The notes: a model not told the origin generated them from the letters alone. Positions 34,582-44,200 are shown, counted from the first letter of the stretch. The stretch is DNA of 64,000 nucleotides from Halanaerobium hydrogeniformans (GCF_000166415.1 NC_014654.1:558001-622000), one strand, 5' to 3'. Program-made: numbers and translations.

Positions 34582-37518
34582 ATGAGCTATAAAGCCAAAT
34601 TTTTTCTTTTTGGTGCTCTAATTTTCATATTTCTAATTTTTTTGCTGACAATGGTTTGTTATGGAGAAGTGGATAGAAGGGCCAGGTTTGATATTGATGG
34701 CAGCATCGGAGATGATTTTATAGGTCAGGCAAGCATATTATATCCTTTAAGAAATAGTGAAGATTCTATTGTCTATTCTGACTTAAGGTATAGGGTTGGT
34801 AGTGATGATCCTGAAGAATGGAATATTGGTTTAGGCTATAGAAGAAAATTTAGTGATAGAGACAATGCTCTAGCCGGTGTATATCTTTTTAGAGATCGCC
34901 GGGATGAATATGATAACTACTGGGATATGTGGACCATCGGTGGGGAAATATTAACTGATCAGTGGGATTTTAGGGTCAATGCTTATTTAAGTGATGATGA
35001 TAAGGTACTGGCAGCTGGTTCTGAGAATGCAAATAATGAGCTTTTGGTGAATAATGAACAGCAGTTAATATTTGCTAGTAGTGGAGCAGTATATTATAAA
35101 AGTATGGATGGTGTTGATTTAGAAGTAGGGAGAAGGCTTAGAGAAAGAGATGACTTTTTAAATAATGTTGGAGCCTATCTCAGAGTCTTTAGATTTTCGG
35201 CTGATGAAATGGAAACAATGACAGGACAACAATTAAGAATAGATAAGTTAATAGGTGAAAGAGATGATATCAACTATAAATTTGGTGTAGACTGGCAGAA
35301 TGATAATCTAAGGGACAGTGAAACTAAGGCTACTTTTTCAGTTTCTATTCCTTTTGGCGGCAGTTCAGATAGCAAAGAAAGTGAAGAAAGAGAAAGCGAA
35401 ATGACTGCAGATGAGGTATTAGAAGCAAGAATGACAGAAAAACCAGTCAGAGATTTAGATATTATTATAAGTGAAACAGAAGAAGATGGAGAAATTAGAG
35501 AAGAAAGAATAGCTGTTGATCCTTTAACCGGTGAAGAAATAGGCACTGTATATTTTGTTACTGATGATGGAGATGGCGATGGAAGTGAAGATAACCCTAC
35601 TAAGTTAAGTGATTTAAACAGTGAAGAACATGATTTAATCATACTTTCAGGAGAAATTAATTATGATCAATTAATCCTATCTGAAGGCCAAAAATTAATA
35701 TCTGCTGAAACCGGAGAACTTGAAGTAAGTGATGGCAATGGAAGTACCGCTGTTTTTGCTCCTGATGGTAATTCGGCAACATTGAAAGGTGAACCATCTG
35801 AAAATGATGCATTGTTGAAATTAAATAATATGAATACTGTTTCAGGGCTAAGGATGGAAATAGAATCAAACGGTGATTATAAAAGACAGATAGCAATAAT
35901 TATTGAAGATTCATCTGATACTGACAAATTTCATATCATAAAAGATAATACTATTGATTCAGCCAATATTGGAATCGCTTATGAAAATGATGAGATAGAT
36001 TTAGAAGAAAAGTATGAAGCTGAGAATACATTCAATTCGGTAGATCTAAAATCTCTGGATGGTCAATGTGCTTCTGATGATTCTTTAATAGTAAATTGGC
36101 ATGAGTTAGATAATGTTAGAGAAGATTTAACAAAAGATTATGAGCTAGTCAATAACTTAAATGAAGACGTAAGTGGTTATGATGAACATGCAAGTGAAAA
36201 TGCTAATGATGATAAAGGCTGGAATCCTATAGGTGCTGATTCAGTTGAATTTGTGGGTGTTTTTGATGGTAATGATTATGTAATAAGTGATTTATATATA
36301 GATCGTGAAGGAGAAAATTATATTGGTTTATTTAGTGAAATAGACTCAGCAGGGGAGATTAAAAATCTTGGCTTGGCAGATGTATATATAACAGGTGATG
36401 ATTATGTTGGTGGCCTTGTTGGTCGGAATGATGGGACAATCGAGAATATCTCTATAAAAGATGTAGATATAACAGGTGATAAATTTGTTGGTGGTCTGGT
36501 TGGATATAATCATAATGGGACAATCGAGAATATCTCTATAAAAGATGTAGATATAAGTGGTAAAGCTCAATTTGGTGGGCTCGTTGGTATAAATTATCAA
36601 GGGACAATCTATGATTCTTATGTAACAGGTGAGGAAAAAATAACAGGTGATGACCATGTTGGTGGTCTGGTTGGTATAAATTATCAAGGGACAATCTATG
36701 ATTCTTATGTAAGAGGTGATGTAGATATAACAGGTGAACAAAGAGTTGGTGGACTGGTTGGATATAATAATTTTGGTGAAATAATTAATTCGCATGCAAC
36801 AGGCTCTGTGACAGCTACTGAGCGTCGAGTAGGCGGATTAGTTGGCCAAAATAGTGGTGGCACAATAGAAAAATCTTATGCAGATGTAGATGTAGAAGCA
36901 GAAAATTCTGATGAAATAAGAGTAGATATAGGTGGTTTGGTTGGACATAACAGTGGTACAATTGAACAAAGTTATGCTGAAGGGTTGGTAAAAGGAAGCA
37001 ATGATAGTGATGATTCTGATGCAAGGATAGAAATAGGTGGTTTAGTAGGACGTAATCAAGACGCTACAATTAAAAATAGTTATGCAACTGGAGATGTTGA
37101 ATTAGTATCTGCTGGAGATAATGTTGAAGTTAATTTAGGGGGATTGGTCGGCAAAAATCGTAACAATCATAATCCTCCTAAAATTGAGAATAGCTACGCA
37201 ATTGGAGAAATTAATGGTGGAAATTCTGAAGAACATAATTTAGGAGGCTTGGTTGGTTATAATAATAAAGATGGTAGCGATAAACCAGAGATTATTGATT
37301 CATTTGCCTTAGATAATAGTCTTGAAATAATAGGGGAAGATGAAGGTGAATTAACTGGTAGAGTTGCACTAGCTTCTGAAGATGATTTGAAGGGAAGTAA
37401 TCTTTATAGAAAAGTAGAAGATTTCAATAGCTATGATAATCTAAATGAAGCCTGGGATGAAAACATCTGGGATTTTGGCAGTGATGAAGATTATCCAATT
37501 TTAGAATGGCAGGATTAA
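34582..37518 (+). CDS. Inverse-autotransporter-like surface protein with GLUG repeats
   Basis: 978 residues. The signal peptide covers residues 1-28 (ends MVCYGEV). Residues ~30-268 read as an outer-membrane barrel of intimin/invasin type: alternating polar/non-polar strands such as DEWNIGLGYRRKFS-like sequence, NALAGVYLFRDRRDEYDNYW, WTIGGEILTDQWDFRVNAYL, and a final strand ATFSVSIPFGG. An acidic linker follows, then a beta-helix-like part (~330-480). From ~590 to ~900 come about nine GLUG repeats (pattern VGGLVGxNxGxIxxSYxxG). In a diderm Firmicute this fits a barrel that anchors an outward-facing passenger at its C-terminal side. The GLUG part is strongly supported, the barrel by pattern only. 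ATG follows AGGGAGG. Composition is very acidic, as expected for a halophile's surface protein. Confidence 0.75.
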   Translation: MSYKAKFFLFGALIFIFLIFLLTMVCYGEVDRRARFDIDGSIGDDFIGQASILYPLRNSEDSIVYSDLRYRVGSDDPEEWNIGLGYRRKFSDRDNALAGVYLFRDRRDEYDNYWDMWTIGGEILTDQWDFRVNAYLSDDDKVLAAGSENANNELLVNNEQQLIFASSGAVYYKSMDGVDLEVGRRLRERDDFLNNVGAYLRVFRFSADEMETMTGQQLRIDKLIGERDDINYKFGVDWQNDNLRDSETKATFSVSIPFGGSSDSKESEERESEMTADEVLEARMTEKPVRDLDIIISETEEDGEIREERIAVDPLTGEEIGTVYFVTDDGDGDGSEDNPTKLSDLNSEEHDLIILSGEINYDQLILSEGQKLISAETGELEVSDGNGSTAVFAPDGNSATLKGEPSENDALLKLNNMNTVSGLRMEIESNGDYKRQIAIIIEDSSDTDKFHIIKDNTIDSANIGIAYENDEIDLEEKYEAENTFNSVDLKSLDGQCASDDSLIVNWHELDNVREDLTKDYELVNNLNEDVSGYDEHASENANDDKGWNPIGADSVEFVGVFDGNDYVISDLYIDREGENYIGLFSEIDSAGEIKNLGLADVYITGDDYVGGLVGRNDGTIENISIKDVDITGDKFVGGLVGYNHNGTIENISIKDVDISGKAQFGGLVGINYQGTIYDSYVTGEEKITGDDHVGGLVGINYQGTIYDSYVRGDVDITGEQRVGGLVGYNNFGEIINSHATGSVTATERRVGGLVGQNSGGTIEKSYADVDVEAENSDEIRVDIGGLVGHNSGTIEQSYAEGLVKGSNDSDDSDARIEIGGLVGRNQDATIKNSYATGDVELVSAGDNVEVNLGGLVGKNRNNHNPPKIENSYAIGEINGGNSEEHNLGGLVGYNNKDGSDKPEIIDSFALDNSLEIIGEDEGELTGRVALASEDDLKGSNLYRKVEDFNSYDNLNEAWDENIWDFGSDEDYPILEWQD

Positions 37519-37555
37519 TTATCAGAAGAATTTAAGTTATAAATAATAAGAAGGT

Positions 37556-37597
37556 AGCAGTTGCTTTACTTTTTAAAGTAGCTGCTGCTTTTTTTTA
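37556..37597 (+). terminator. Intrinsic terminator after the surface-protein gene
   Basis: AGCAGTTGCTTTACT (37556-37570) pairs with AAAGTAGCTGCTGCT (37575-37589) with minor mismatch, then a run of T residues. Confidence 0.8.
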
Positions 37598-37611
37598 GCT
37601 TAAAAATATGT

Positions 37612-37625
37612 AGGTACCAGGTACC
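37612..37625. repeat. Short REP-like core
   Basis: AGGTACCAGGTACC, right after the terminator and before the remnant of the MNT gene. Confidence 0.6.
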
Positions 37626-37628
37626 TTT

Positions 37629-37830
37629 TCAGCTCTCAAATCTTTTTTCTTTAATTCTTTTATCTAAATATTTAGCCTGAACTTTATACATCGGCAAAAA
37701 ATCTAGATATTCTCGCATTGTCTTTTCATGAAAGCGGCTTCATTTTTGATCGGACTTATTAATTAGCAAAACTCCACTCTCAGGTTTTTTATCTAAAACT
37801 GCCAAGAAAACTCCATCCAAGCTATGCATT
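37629..37830 (-). pseudogene. 3' remnant of an MNT-type nucleotidyltransferase gene
   Basis: On the minus strand a frame reads VFLAVLDKKPESGVLLINKS, then an internal stop (37740-37742), then RFHEKTMREYLDFLPMYKVQ and a Lys-rich end with the stop at 37629-37631. It resembles the C-terminal part of minimal nucleotidyltransferases (MntA type). The N-terminal part lies on the other side of the IS element at 39.6-39.7 kb, same strand. The gene was split by the insertion and has further decayed. The central ~35 residues were not found. The family link of this half is by resemblance only. Confidence 0.5.
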
Positions 37831-37847
37831 GGGTGGAGATGAATTGG

Positions 37848-37970
37848 CTATTTATTCTGATTTTCAATATACTTTTTAATTGTCTCAATAGTAGCACCAC
37901 CAGAAGATACAACTAAATGATATTGTAGACTATAAACAGAATGATAATTGTTATTTAAGTCTCTATTCAT
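37848..37970 (-). pseudogene. tnpA (Y1 transposase) with a large internal deletion
   Basis: A 40-codon frame starting ATG (37968-37970) behind GGAGGTTTG. The first ~20 residues (MNRDLNNNYHSVYSLQYHLV) are the typical beginning of an IS200 TnpA, and the last ~20 (SSGGATIETIKKYIENQ) its typical end. About 95 central residues, including the HUH site and catalytic tyrosine, are missing and the join is in frame. No active transposase can be made. Confidence 0.8.
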
Positions 37971-38484
37971 AAAAATCAAACCTCCATTTTTTCTTTTACA
38001 AGCAAACATATGTATGATATAATTATAGTAGGATGGAGGTGAAAAATCAATGCGATTATCATTTAAATTCAAGCCTAAATTAAGCCATAAGCAATTAGTA
38101 ATAATTAATGAATTAGCCTGGCATTGCTCTAAATTATATAATACAGTCAATTATCAGATTAAAAATAATAAAGATGTAAAAGCTGTCTATACTGAATTAG
38201 AAACTAGATATAAAAATAACTGGCATAATGACTACCTTCACTCCCATAACAGACAGCAGGCATTAAAGCAGTTAGCTAAGGACTGGAAAAGTTTTTTTAA
38301 TTCTCTCAAAGATTATAAAAAGAATCCTCAAAAATATAAGGGGCAGCCAGGGTCACCTAATTTTAAACATATGAACAGTAATCCCTGTGAAATAATTTTT
38401 ACCAATTTAGCTGTTAGAATTAAAGATAACAAATTACTCTTATCCTTATCTAAAAAGATACAATCTAAATATAATGTGAAGGTC

Positions 38485-38546
38485 ACTAAAGCTTTTAATT
38501 TATAATACGCAAGGAAAGCTTTAGTATGACCGTATTCGATTTGGCC
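38485..38546 (+). repeat. 62-bp palindromic insertion in tnpB, copy 1
   Basis: Starts ACTAAAGCTTT and ends CGATTTGGCC. Inverted arms ACTAAAGCTTT (38485-38495) and AAAGCTTTAGT (38514-38524). A second pair, AATACG (38504-38509) and CGTATT (38531-38536), interleaves with the first, so the RNA could form a pseudoknot. It is flanked by TC on both sides (38483-38484 and 38547-38548), a possible 2-bp target duplication. Confidence 0.85.
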
Positions 38547-39142
38547 TCCTTAATTTTGAGCTGCCTGAAGCAGTTCAAAGCATTATAGATTTAGATGCTG
38601 TCCAGCAGATAAAGATTAAGCAGGACCGTATTTCTAAAAGATGGTATCTCTTAATTATCTATAAGACCGAGGAAATAAAAGAAAATAATAACCCTAACAT
38701 AATGGCAATAGATCTAGGTCTTGATAATTTGGCTACTTTAACATTTAAAAACAATTTTGATTGTTATATTATCAATGGTAAAACTATTAAATCCAAAAAT
38801 TCTTATTTTAATAAAGAAATTGCCAGACTACAAAGCATTAGAATGAGGCAGTTAGCTACCAGTAAAATTAGAGATACTAAACGAATAAAATATCTGAGAT
38901 TAAAGAGAAGAAATTATATTAGCGATTATCTCCATAAAGCTAGTTGCAAAATAGTTGATTTAGCAATTGAAAATCAAGTAGAAACTATTGTAATCAGAGA
39001 TATAAAAAATATTAAACAATGCAGCAAGCTTAAATCTTTTGTCCAAATACCAATCCAGAGATTAAAAAAATTAATTGAATACAAAGCTAAACTAAAAGGT
39101 ATCAAAGTTGTTGAAATTGATGAAAGCTATACTTCTGGGTGT

Positions 39143-39204
39143 ACTAAAGCTTTTAATTTTAATTACGCAAGGTAAGCTTTAGTATGACCGTATTCGATTT
39201 GGCC
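39143..39204 (+). repeat. 62-bp palindromic insertion in tnpB, copy 2
   Basis: Same 62-bp element and orientation as copy 1, differing at a few positions around the centre (TTAATTACGCAAGGT versus TATAATACGCAAGGA). The ACTAAAGCTT arms are kept. Flanked by GT and GC. Located 658 bases after copy 1 in the same gene. Confidence 0.85.
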
Positions 39205-39591
39205 GCTATTCAGTAGATCTGGAAAAAATAAATAAAAGTAACTATGATAAATCCAGAAGAATTACCAGAGGTCTCTTTAAAACTAACGAGGGCCTATTAA
39301 TTAATGCTGATCAGAATGGTAGCTTTAATATACTTCGTAAATATCATAAGGATAAATGTATTCTCAGACCTATCAAAGAGGCGAGAGATAATGGATTTGT
39401 GGACAATCCTTCAAGATTAAGGGTATCCTAAACTATTAGGAGCAAAACTTAAAAGCCAAACATCTTGTAAACTGACCTAGTAATATAGGTTGAACTTTAA
39501 TCTATATGAAGCAGTTAGAAGCTCCATCCGACGCGAAGCTAGTATCTCTTTTGATGCAAATCTTGGTTTTGATTTAGATGGAGAGGTTCAC

Positions 39592-39724
39592 TTTGATCTA
39601 TATAGACAGCTAAATCTATATCGCTAAGGGAATTTTCTTTATTTTCAGCAAAAGATCCGAAAAGATAAGCAAATATTATTTCTTTTCTCTTTAATAGGAT
39701 TTCTTTTAATTTTTCTATATTCAT
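39592..39724 (-). pseudogene. 5' fragment of an MNT-type nucleotidyltransferase gene
   Basis: Start ATG at 39722-39724 behind GGGGCGATAAG. The fragment reads MNIEKLKEILLKRKEIIFAY then LFGSFAENKENSLSDIDLAV, the GSF(x)nDxD nucleotidyltransferase active site of MntA-type antitoxins, and continues to YIDQ. Beyond this the frame runs into IS sequence and stops at 39539. Related proteins often pair with HEPN toxins; no HEPN gene is seen here. Interrupted by the IS605 element, so presumably inactive. Confidence 0.75.
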
Positions 39725-39853
39725 CTTATCGCCCCTTTTCCAGATAAATATTTTCTAACTAATGGCATTTAACTTAATATAATTATATGCTGAAAAATTA
39801 GCATTAGCAAATTTGTGCTGCTAAAGTTTCTGGTTTATAATTGAAATATATAT

Positions 39854-39866
39854 TGGTACCAGGTAC
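39854..39866. repeat. Short REP-like core before the glycerate kinase gene
   Basis: TGGTACCAGGTAC, just upstream of the ribosome site of the next gene. Confidence 0.6.
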
Positions 39867-39889
39867 CTATATAACTAAGGAGTGATATT

Positions 39890-41038
39890 ATGAAAATACT
39901 TGTTGCCCCGGATTCTTTTAAAGGCTCATTAACAGCTTTAGAAGCAGCAGAAAATATCAAAAAAGGCATCAAAAACTTTGATGCTCAGATAGAGGTTGAT
40001 CTTTTACCCCTGGCAGATGGAGGAGAAGGAACTGTTCAATCCCTGGTAGATGCTGCTGATGGTGAAATAATCAAAAAGAAAGTTACAGGCCCTCTTGGTG
40101 AAAAAGTAGAGGCTTTTTATGGTTTGCTTGCTGAGCAAAATACTGCTGTTATAGAGATGGCAGCTGCTTCTGGACTTCCGCTGCTTGCTGAAGCTGAGAG
40201 AAATCCTCTTAAAACTACCACATATGGAACTGGAGAGTTGATTGCAGCAGCTTTAGATAAAGGAATTGAAAAAATAATTATCGGAATTGGAGGTAGTGCT
40301 ACCAATGATGCTGGAGTGGGGATGGCCCAGGCTTTAGGTGCTAAAATTACTGATAAAAATGGCAGGCAATTGGCTTTTGGAGGAGAAAGTCTGGCTGAAA
40401 TCGATAATATAGATTTAAGCAGCTTAGATCCCAGATTAAAAGAGGTAGAAATTTTAGCAGCCTGTGATGTAGATAACCCTCTTTATGGCGAAAATGGTGC
40501 TGCCTATGTATATGCACCGCAAAAAGGTGCTGATCAAAAGATGGTAGAAATTCTTGATAATAATTTACGAAAATTTAATCAGGTTGTTATGGAAGAACTC
40601 AATATAAACAGCAATCATATTGCTGGAGCTGGTTCAGCCGGAGGACTTGGAGCTGGCTTGGCAGTTTTTTTAGGTGCTGAATTAAAGGCTGGAATTGAGA
40701 TTATATTAAATAGTCTTGATTTTGAGTCCAGACTGGAAGGTGTAGATTTTTTGATAACCGGTGAAGGAAGGTTGGATGGGCAGAGCATTAATGGTAAGGT
40801 GCCAACTGGAGCTGGCAGGCGAGCTCAAAAATTACAGATACCTGTTATCGCTGTAGCAGGCAGCCTGGGTGAAGGAGTAGAAAAAGTTTTGAAACATGGT
40901 ATTGACGCTTATTTTTGTATTATAGATAGACCGGCTGATTTAGAGGCGATAATAAAAGATAGCCCAAAATTGCTGGCAAGTTTAAGTGAACAGCTAATGA
41001 GAACTTTAGCCCTATCTGTACCAGGTACTAAACGCTAA
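39890..41038 (+). CDS. Glycerate 2-kinase, GarK/GlxK family
   Basis: Phosphorylates D-glycerate to 2-phosphoglycerate. 382 residues, full family length. The N-terminus is diagnostic (ILVAPDSFKGSLTALEAAE), followed by DLLPLADGGEGTVQSLVDA, IIGIGGSATNDAGVGMAQAL near residue 125, and FLITGEGRLDGQSINGKVP near 285. ATG follows AAGGAGTGA. The last residues (LSVPGTKR) are encoded by a REP-like core, so the repeat has supplied the C-terminus. Stand-alone; glycerate could come from serine, hexarate or glyoxylate metabolism. Confidence 0.92.
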   Translation: MKILVAPDSFKGSLTALEAAENIKKGIKNFDAQIEVDLLPLADGGEGTVQSLVDAADGEIIKKKVTGPLGEKVEAFYGLLAEQNTAVIEMAAASGLPLLAEAERNPLKTTTYGTGELIAAALDKGIEKIIIGIGGSATNDAGVGMAQALGAKITDKNGRQLAFGGESLAEIDNIDLSSLDPRLKEVEILAACDVDNPLYGENGAAYVYAPQKGADQKMVEILDNNLRKFNQVVMEELNINSNHIAGAGSAGGLGAGLAVFLGAELKAGIEIILNSLDFESRLEGVDFLITGEGRLDGQSINGKVPTGAGRRAQKLQIPVIAVAGSLGEGVEKVLKHGIDAYFCIIDRPADLEAIIKDSPKLLASLSEQLMRTLALSVPGTKR

Positions 41039-41094
41039 AGCGCTGTTATACCAGTATTGCTATGCAATGCAATGCAATACTGGTACCAGGTACA
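41018..41094. repeat. Compound REP-like structure overlapping the end of the glycerate kinase gene
   Basis: GTACCAGGTAC at 41018-41028 is inside the coding sequence. After the stop, CCAGTATTGC (41051-41060) pairs with GCAATACTGG (41074-41083) around a loop with GCAAT repeats, directly followed by another GGTACCAGGTAC. Confidence 0.7.
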
Positions 41095-41105
41095 TATATA
41101 TAATC

Positions 41106-41117
41106 CCTGTATACAGG
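41106..41117. promoter_or_regulatory. Palindrome upstream of gltB
   Basis: CCTGTATACAGG, a perfect 12-base palindrome ~120 bases before the gltB start. It could be an operator; no regulator is assigned. Confidence 0.35.
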
Positions 41118-41236
41118 TATAGAAATCATGACTACTATTTACACTTTAAGCTTTTCAATTTATACTATGAAGTACACCTTTCAAGATTTAATTAGCAGGA
41201 GAGAAGCGAAAAACTTTAAGAGAAGGAATGATTATT

Positions 41237-44200
41237 ATGCGATTTAGTAGAATGCCTGAAAAGCAGGGATTGTACAGTCCAGAATTTGAACATGATGCTT
41301 GTGGAATGGGATTTGTAAGCCATATTAAAGGAAGAAAGTCCCATCAGATAGTGGAACAGGCACTGGAAGTGCTTGTCAATTTAAGTCACCGAGGAGCTAC
41401 AGGAAGTGAAGAAAACACTGGAGATGGAGCAGGTATTTTGCTGCAGATTCCAGATCAGTTTTTACGAGCTAAAGCTCTAGAAAATGATTTCAAACTGCCT
41501 GAAGTCGGTGATTATGGAGTAGGACTGGTCTTCCTACCCAGAGAAGAAGAAAAAAGAAATGTGATAGTTAAAATAATAGAAGATATTACTGCAGATGAGG
41601 GGCAAAAAGTTCTCGGTTGGAGAGATGTACCAGTTGATTCTTCTGAAATTGGTAATTCAGCCAGAGAGGTTATGCCCTATTTTAAGCAGCTTTTTATTAA
41701 ACGCTCTGCTGAAATAAAAGCAGGGATTGATTTTGAACGCAAACTATATTTGATCCGTAAAAGATTGGAAAAAAAGATTCGAAATTCAGAATATAAGGGT
41801 GAGCTCTACATTGCCTCACTTTCAAGCCGGACTTTAGTCTATAAAGGTATGTTGACACCAGGTCAGCTAAAAGGTTTTTATCCAGATCTCAGTGATCCTG
41901 AACTTAAATCAGCAATTGCCCTGATTCATTCACGTTTTAGCACAAATACCTTTCCCAGCTGGGAGAGAGCCCATCCCAATCGCTATTTAATCCATAATGG
42001 TGAGATAAATACTATGCTTGGTAACCAGAATTGGATGCGGGGAAGAGAGAGTCTATTTGCCAGCAAAGCTTTTGGGAATGATTTAGCTGAGCTTCTGCCT
42101 GTAATCAATGAAGATGGCAGTGATTCAGCTCGATTTGATAATGCCCTGGAATTTCTTTATTTATCTGGACGTTCTCTGGCCCATTCGATGATGATGATGA
42201 TTCCAGAACCATGGGAGCACAATGATTTAATGGAAGAGAAAAAAAGAGATTTTTATCATTTTCATAGTACTTTAATGGAAGCCTGGGATGGTCCAGCAGC
42301 CATGGCTTTTACAGATGGAACCCAGGTTGGAGCTGTGCTTGATAGAAATGGACTCCGTCCCTCCCGTTACTATATTACCGATGATGATCTTTTAATAGTT
42401 GCTTCTGAAGTGGGAGTATTAGATCTACCGGAAGAAAAGATAGTCAGCAAACAGAGGTTAGAGCCCGGCAGGATGCTTTTATTAGATACTGAAAAGGGTA
42501 GAATTATCAATGATAAAGAACTTAAAGCAGAAATTTCAGCAGCTGAACCGTATGGAGAATGGCTGGATGATAATCTGCTTAAAATGGAAGAGATAAATAA
42601 TATGGAAGATAGTGAGCAGGACTTAGAGATTGATTCCAAACGGCTGCTCAGAATGCAGAAAAGTTTTGGCTACAGTTATGAAGATCTGCAAAAAATATTG
42701 ATTCCAATGGCTAGAGATGGAGTTGATCCGATCGGTTCTATGGGTAATGACGCCTCTTTGGCTGTTTTATCTGATCAACCCCAGCTTTTATATAACTATT
42801 TTAAACAATTATTTGCCCAGGTAACAAACCCTCCCATTGATTCGATTAGGGAGAAGTTAATTACCGCCAGCAAATCATATTTAGGTTCAGAAGGCAATCT
42901 GCTTTCTCCTGAAGCTAAAAGTTGTAGACAGTTGGAATTAGAAGATCCATTTTTGAGCAATGCTCAACTTAAAAAGATTAAAGAACTTGATCAAGCTGGT
43001 TTTAAAACAGCTGAAATAGATATTATATTTGATAAAGAAGAAAATGATTTAGAAAAAGCAATCAACGAAATTTTTGCTAAAGCAGATAGTTTAATTGAAA
43101 ATGGAACAAATATTATTATTTTAACAGATAAAAAAATCAATGCTGATAAACTGCCGATTCCAGCCCTTCTTGCCGTATCTGCTTTACACCATCATCTGAT
43201 TAAAAATGGAAGCAGGACAAAGGTCTCCATAGTCTTAGAATCAGGAGAGCCAAGAGAGGTTCATCATTTTGCACTTTTGATCGGTTATGGTCTGGATGCT
43301 GTTAACCCATATTTAGCCTATGCTTCCCTGGTTGACTTAGTTAAGGAAGGTCATTTGGAGATGGACAGCAAAAAGGCTGTGCAAAAATATATTAAGGCAG
43401 CTGTTAAAGGGGTTATCAAGGTAATGGCCAAGATGGGTATTTCAACTGTACAAAGCTACAGAGGAGCCCAGATTTTTGAAGCGATCGGGATTGGAGAAGA
43501 AGTGATCGATAAATACTTCTGTCGTACACCTTCTCGAATTGGTGGAATAGGCTTAGAAGAAATAGCAAAAGAAAGCCAGCTCAGACATGATAGTGCCTTT
43601 AAGGGAATTAAAATAGAAAGAGATACCCTTGATCCTGGAAGTAATTTTGCCTGGCGAAAAGATGGAGAAGAACATCTATACAATCCGGAAACCATCTACC
43701 TGCTGCAGAGAGCAGTTAGGGAAGATAATTATCAATTATATAAAGAATATGCAGCTAAAATAAATGACCAAAGTGATAAAATGCTAACCTTAAGAGGACT
43801 GCTTGAGCCTGATTATGCTGCAGAAGCTATTCCTTTAGAAGAGGTTGAGCCAGCTGAAAATATAATGAAGCGCTTTAAAACAGGTGCTATGTCATATGGT
43901 TCAATCAGCCAGGAAGCCCATGAAGCTTTGGCCATTGCGATGAATAGAATCGGCGGTAAGTCGAACACCGGTGAAGGTGGAGAAGACCCTGATCGTTATA
44001 CTCGCGATGCCAATGGTGATCTCCGCAATAGTGCAATTAAACAGGTTGCTTCAGGTCGCTTTGGAGTTGATTCAAGTTATCTCGTTTCTGCTGAGGAGAT
44101 CCAGATCAAGATGGCCCAGGGTGCTAAACCCGGTGAAGGTGGTCAGCTGCCCGGCAAGAAGGTTTATCCCTGGGTAGCTGAAGTTAGGGGAACAACACCT

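Larger units (their letters stand above)
38050..39431 (+). pseudogene. tnpB: tnpB (IS605 RNA-guided nuclease family) interrupted twice by a 62-bp palindromic element
   Basis: ATG 38050 follows GGATGGAGGTG. Three in-order pieces make one TnpB. Piece one (to 38484) is the N-terminal DNA-binding part ending KKIQSKYNVKV. Piece two (38547-39142) has NFELPEAVQSIIDLDAVQQI, the RuvC start MAIDLGLDNLATLTF and VVEIDESYTSGC. Piece three (39205-39431) has RRITRGLFKTNEGLLINADQ with NGSFNILRK, holding the third RuvC Asp. Between the pieces lie two copies of the same 62-bp sequence, each shifting the frame by one. Taking out 64 bases at each site restores NVKV-LNFEL and SGC-YSVDLEKI. Apart from these insertions the coding parts look intact. 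TnpB proteins are omega-RNA-guided nucleases; the guide would be encoded past the 3' end. Confidence 0.85.
37800..39591 (+). mobile_element. Degenerate IS200/IS605-family element (divergent tnpA and tnpB)
   Basis: A shrunken tnpA on the minus strand and a broken tnpB on the plus strand start back to back at ~37.97-38.05 kb, the usual IS605 layout. Left-end candidate: an imperfect hairpin CTCCATCC ... GGGTGGAG near 37811-37838. Right-end candidate: CTCCATCC at 39526-39533 and GATGGAGAGGTTCAC ending ~39591. The flanks are two pieces of one MNT nucleotidyltransferase gene, which defines the insertion approximately. Exact ends are estimates. Without tnpA activity it cannot move by itself. Confidence 0.7.

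Noticed and set aside
36346-36795. 149-codon minus-strand frame inside the surface-protein gene
   Set aside because: It is a reading of the GLUG repeats on the opposite strand; its repetitive peptide mirrors the repeats and it lacks a ribosome site.
36380-37280. Regularly spaced similar segments that could suggest a CRISPR or DNA repeat array
   Set aside because: The period follows codons of GLUG protein repeats, spacers are not unique non-coding units and the frame stays open.
34582-37518. Gram-positive cell-wall-anchored adhesin
   Set aside because: No LPXTG motif, no C-terminal membrane anchor and no SLH repeats; the N-terminal part looks like a barrel instead.
38485-39204. The 62-bp repeat pair as the start of a CRISPR array
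   Set aside because: Only two copies, 596 bases apart, with tnpB coding sequence between them and no cas genes in the window.
41100-41236. Possible riboswitch upstream of gltB
   Set aside because: Only a short palindrome (CCTGTATACAGG) was found; no recognisable multi-stem aptamer or expression-platform terminator.
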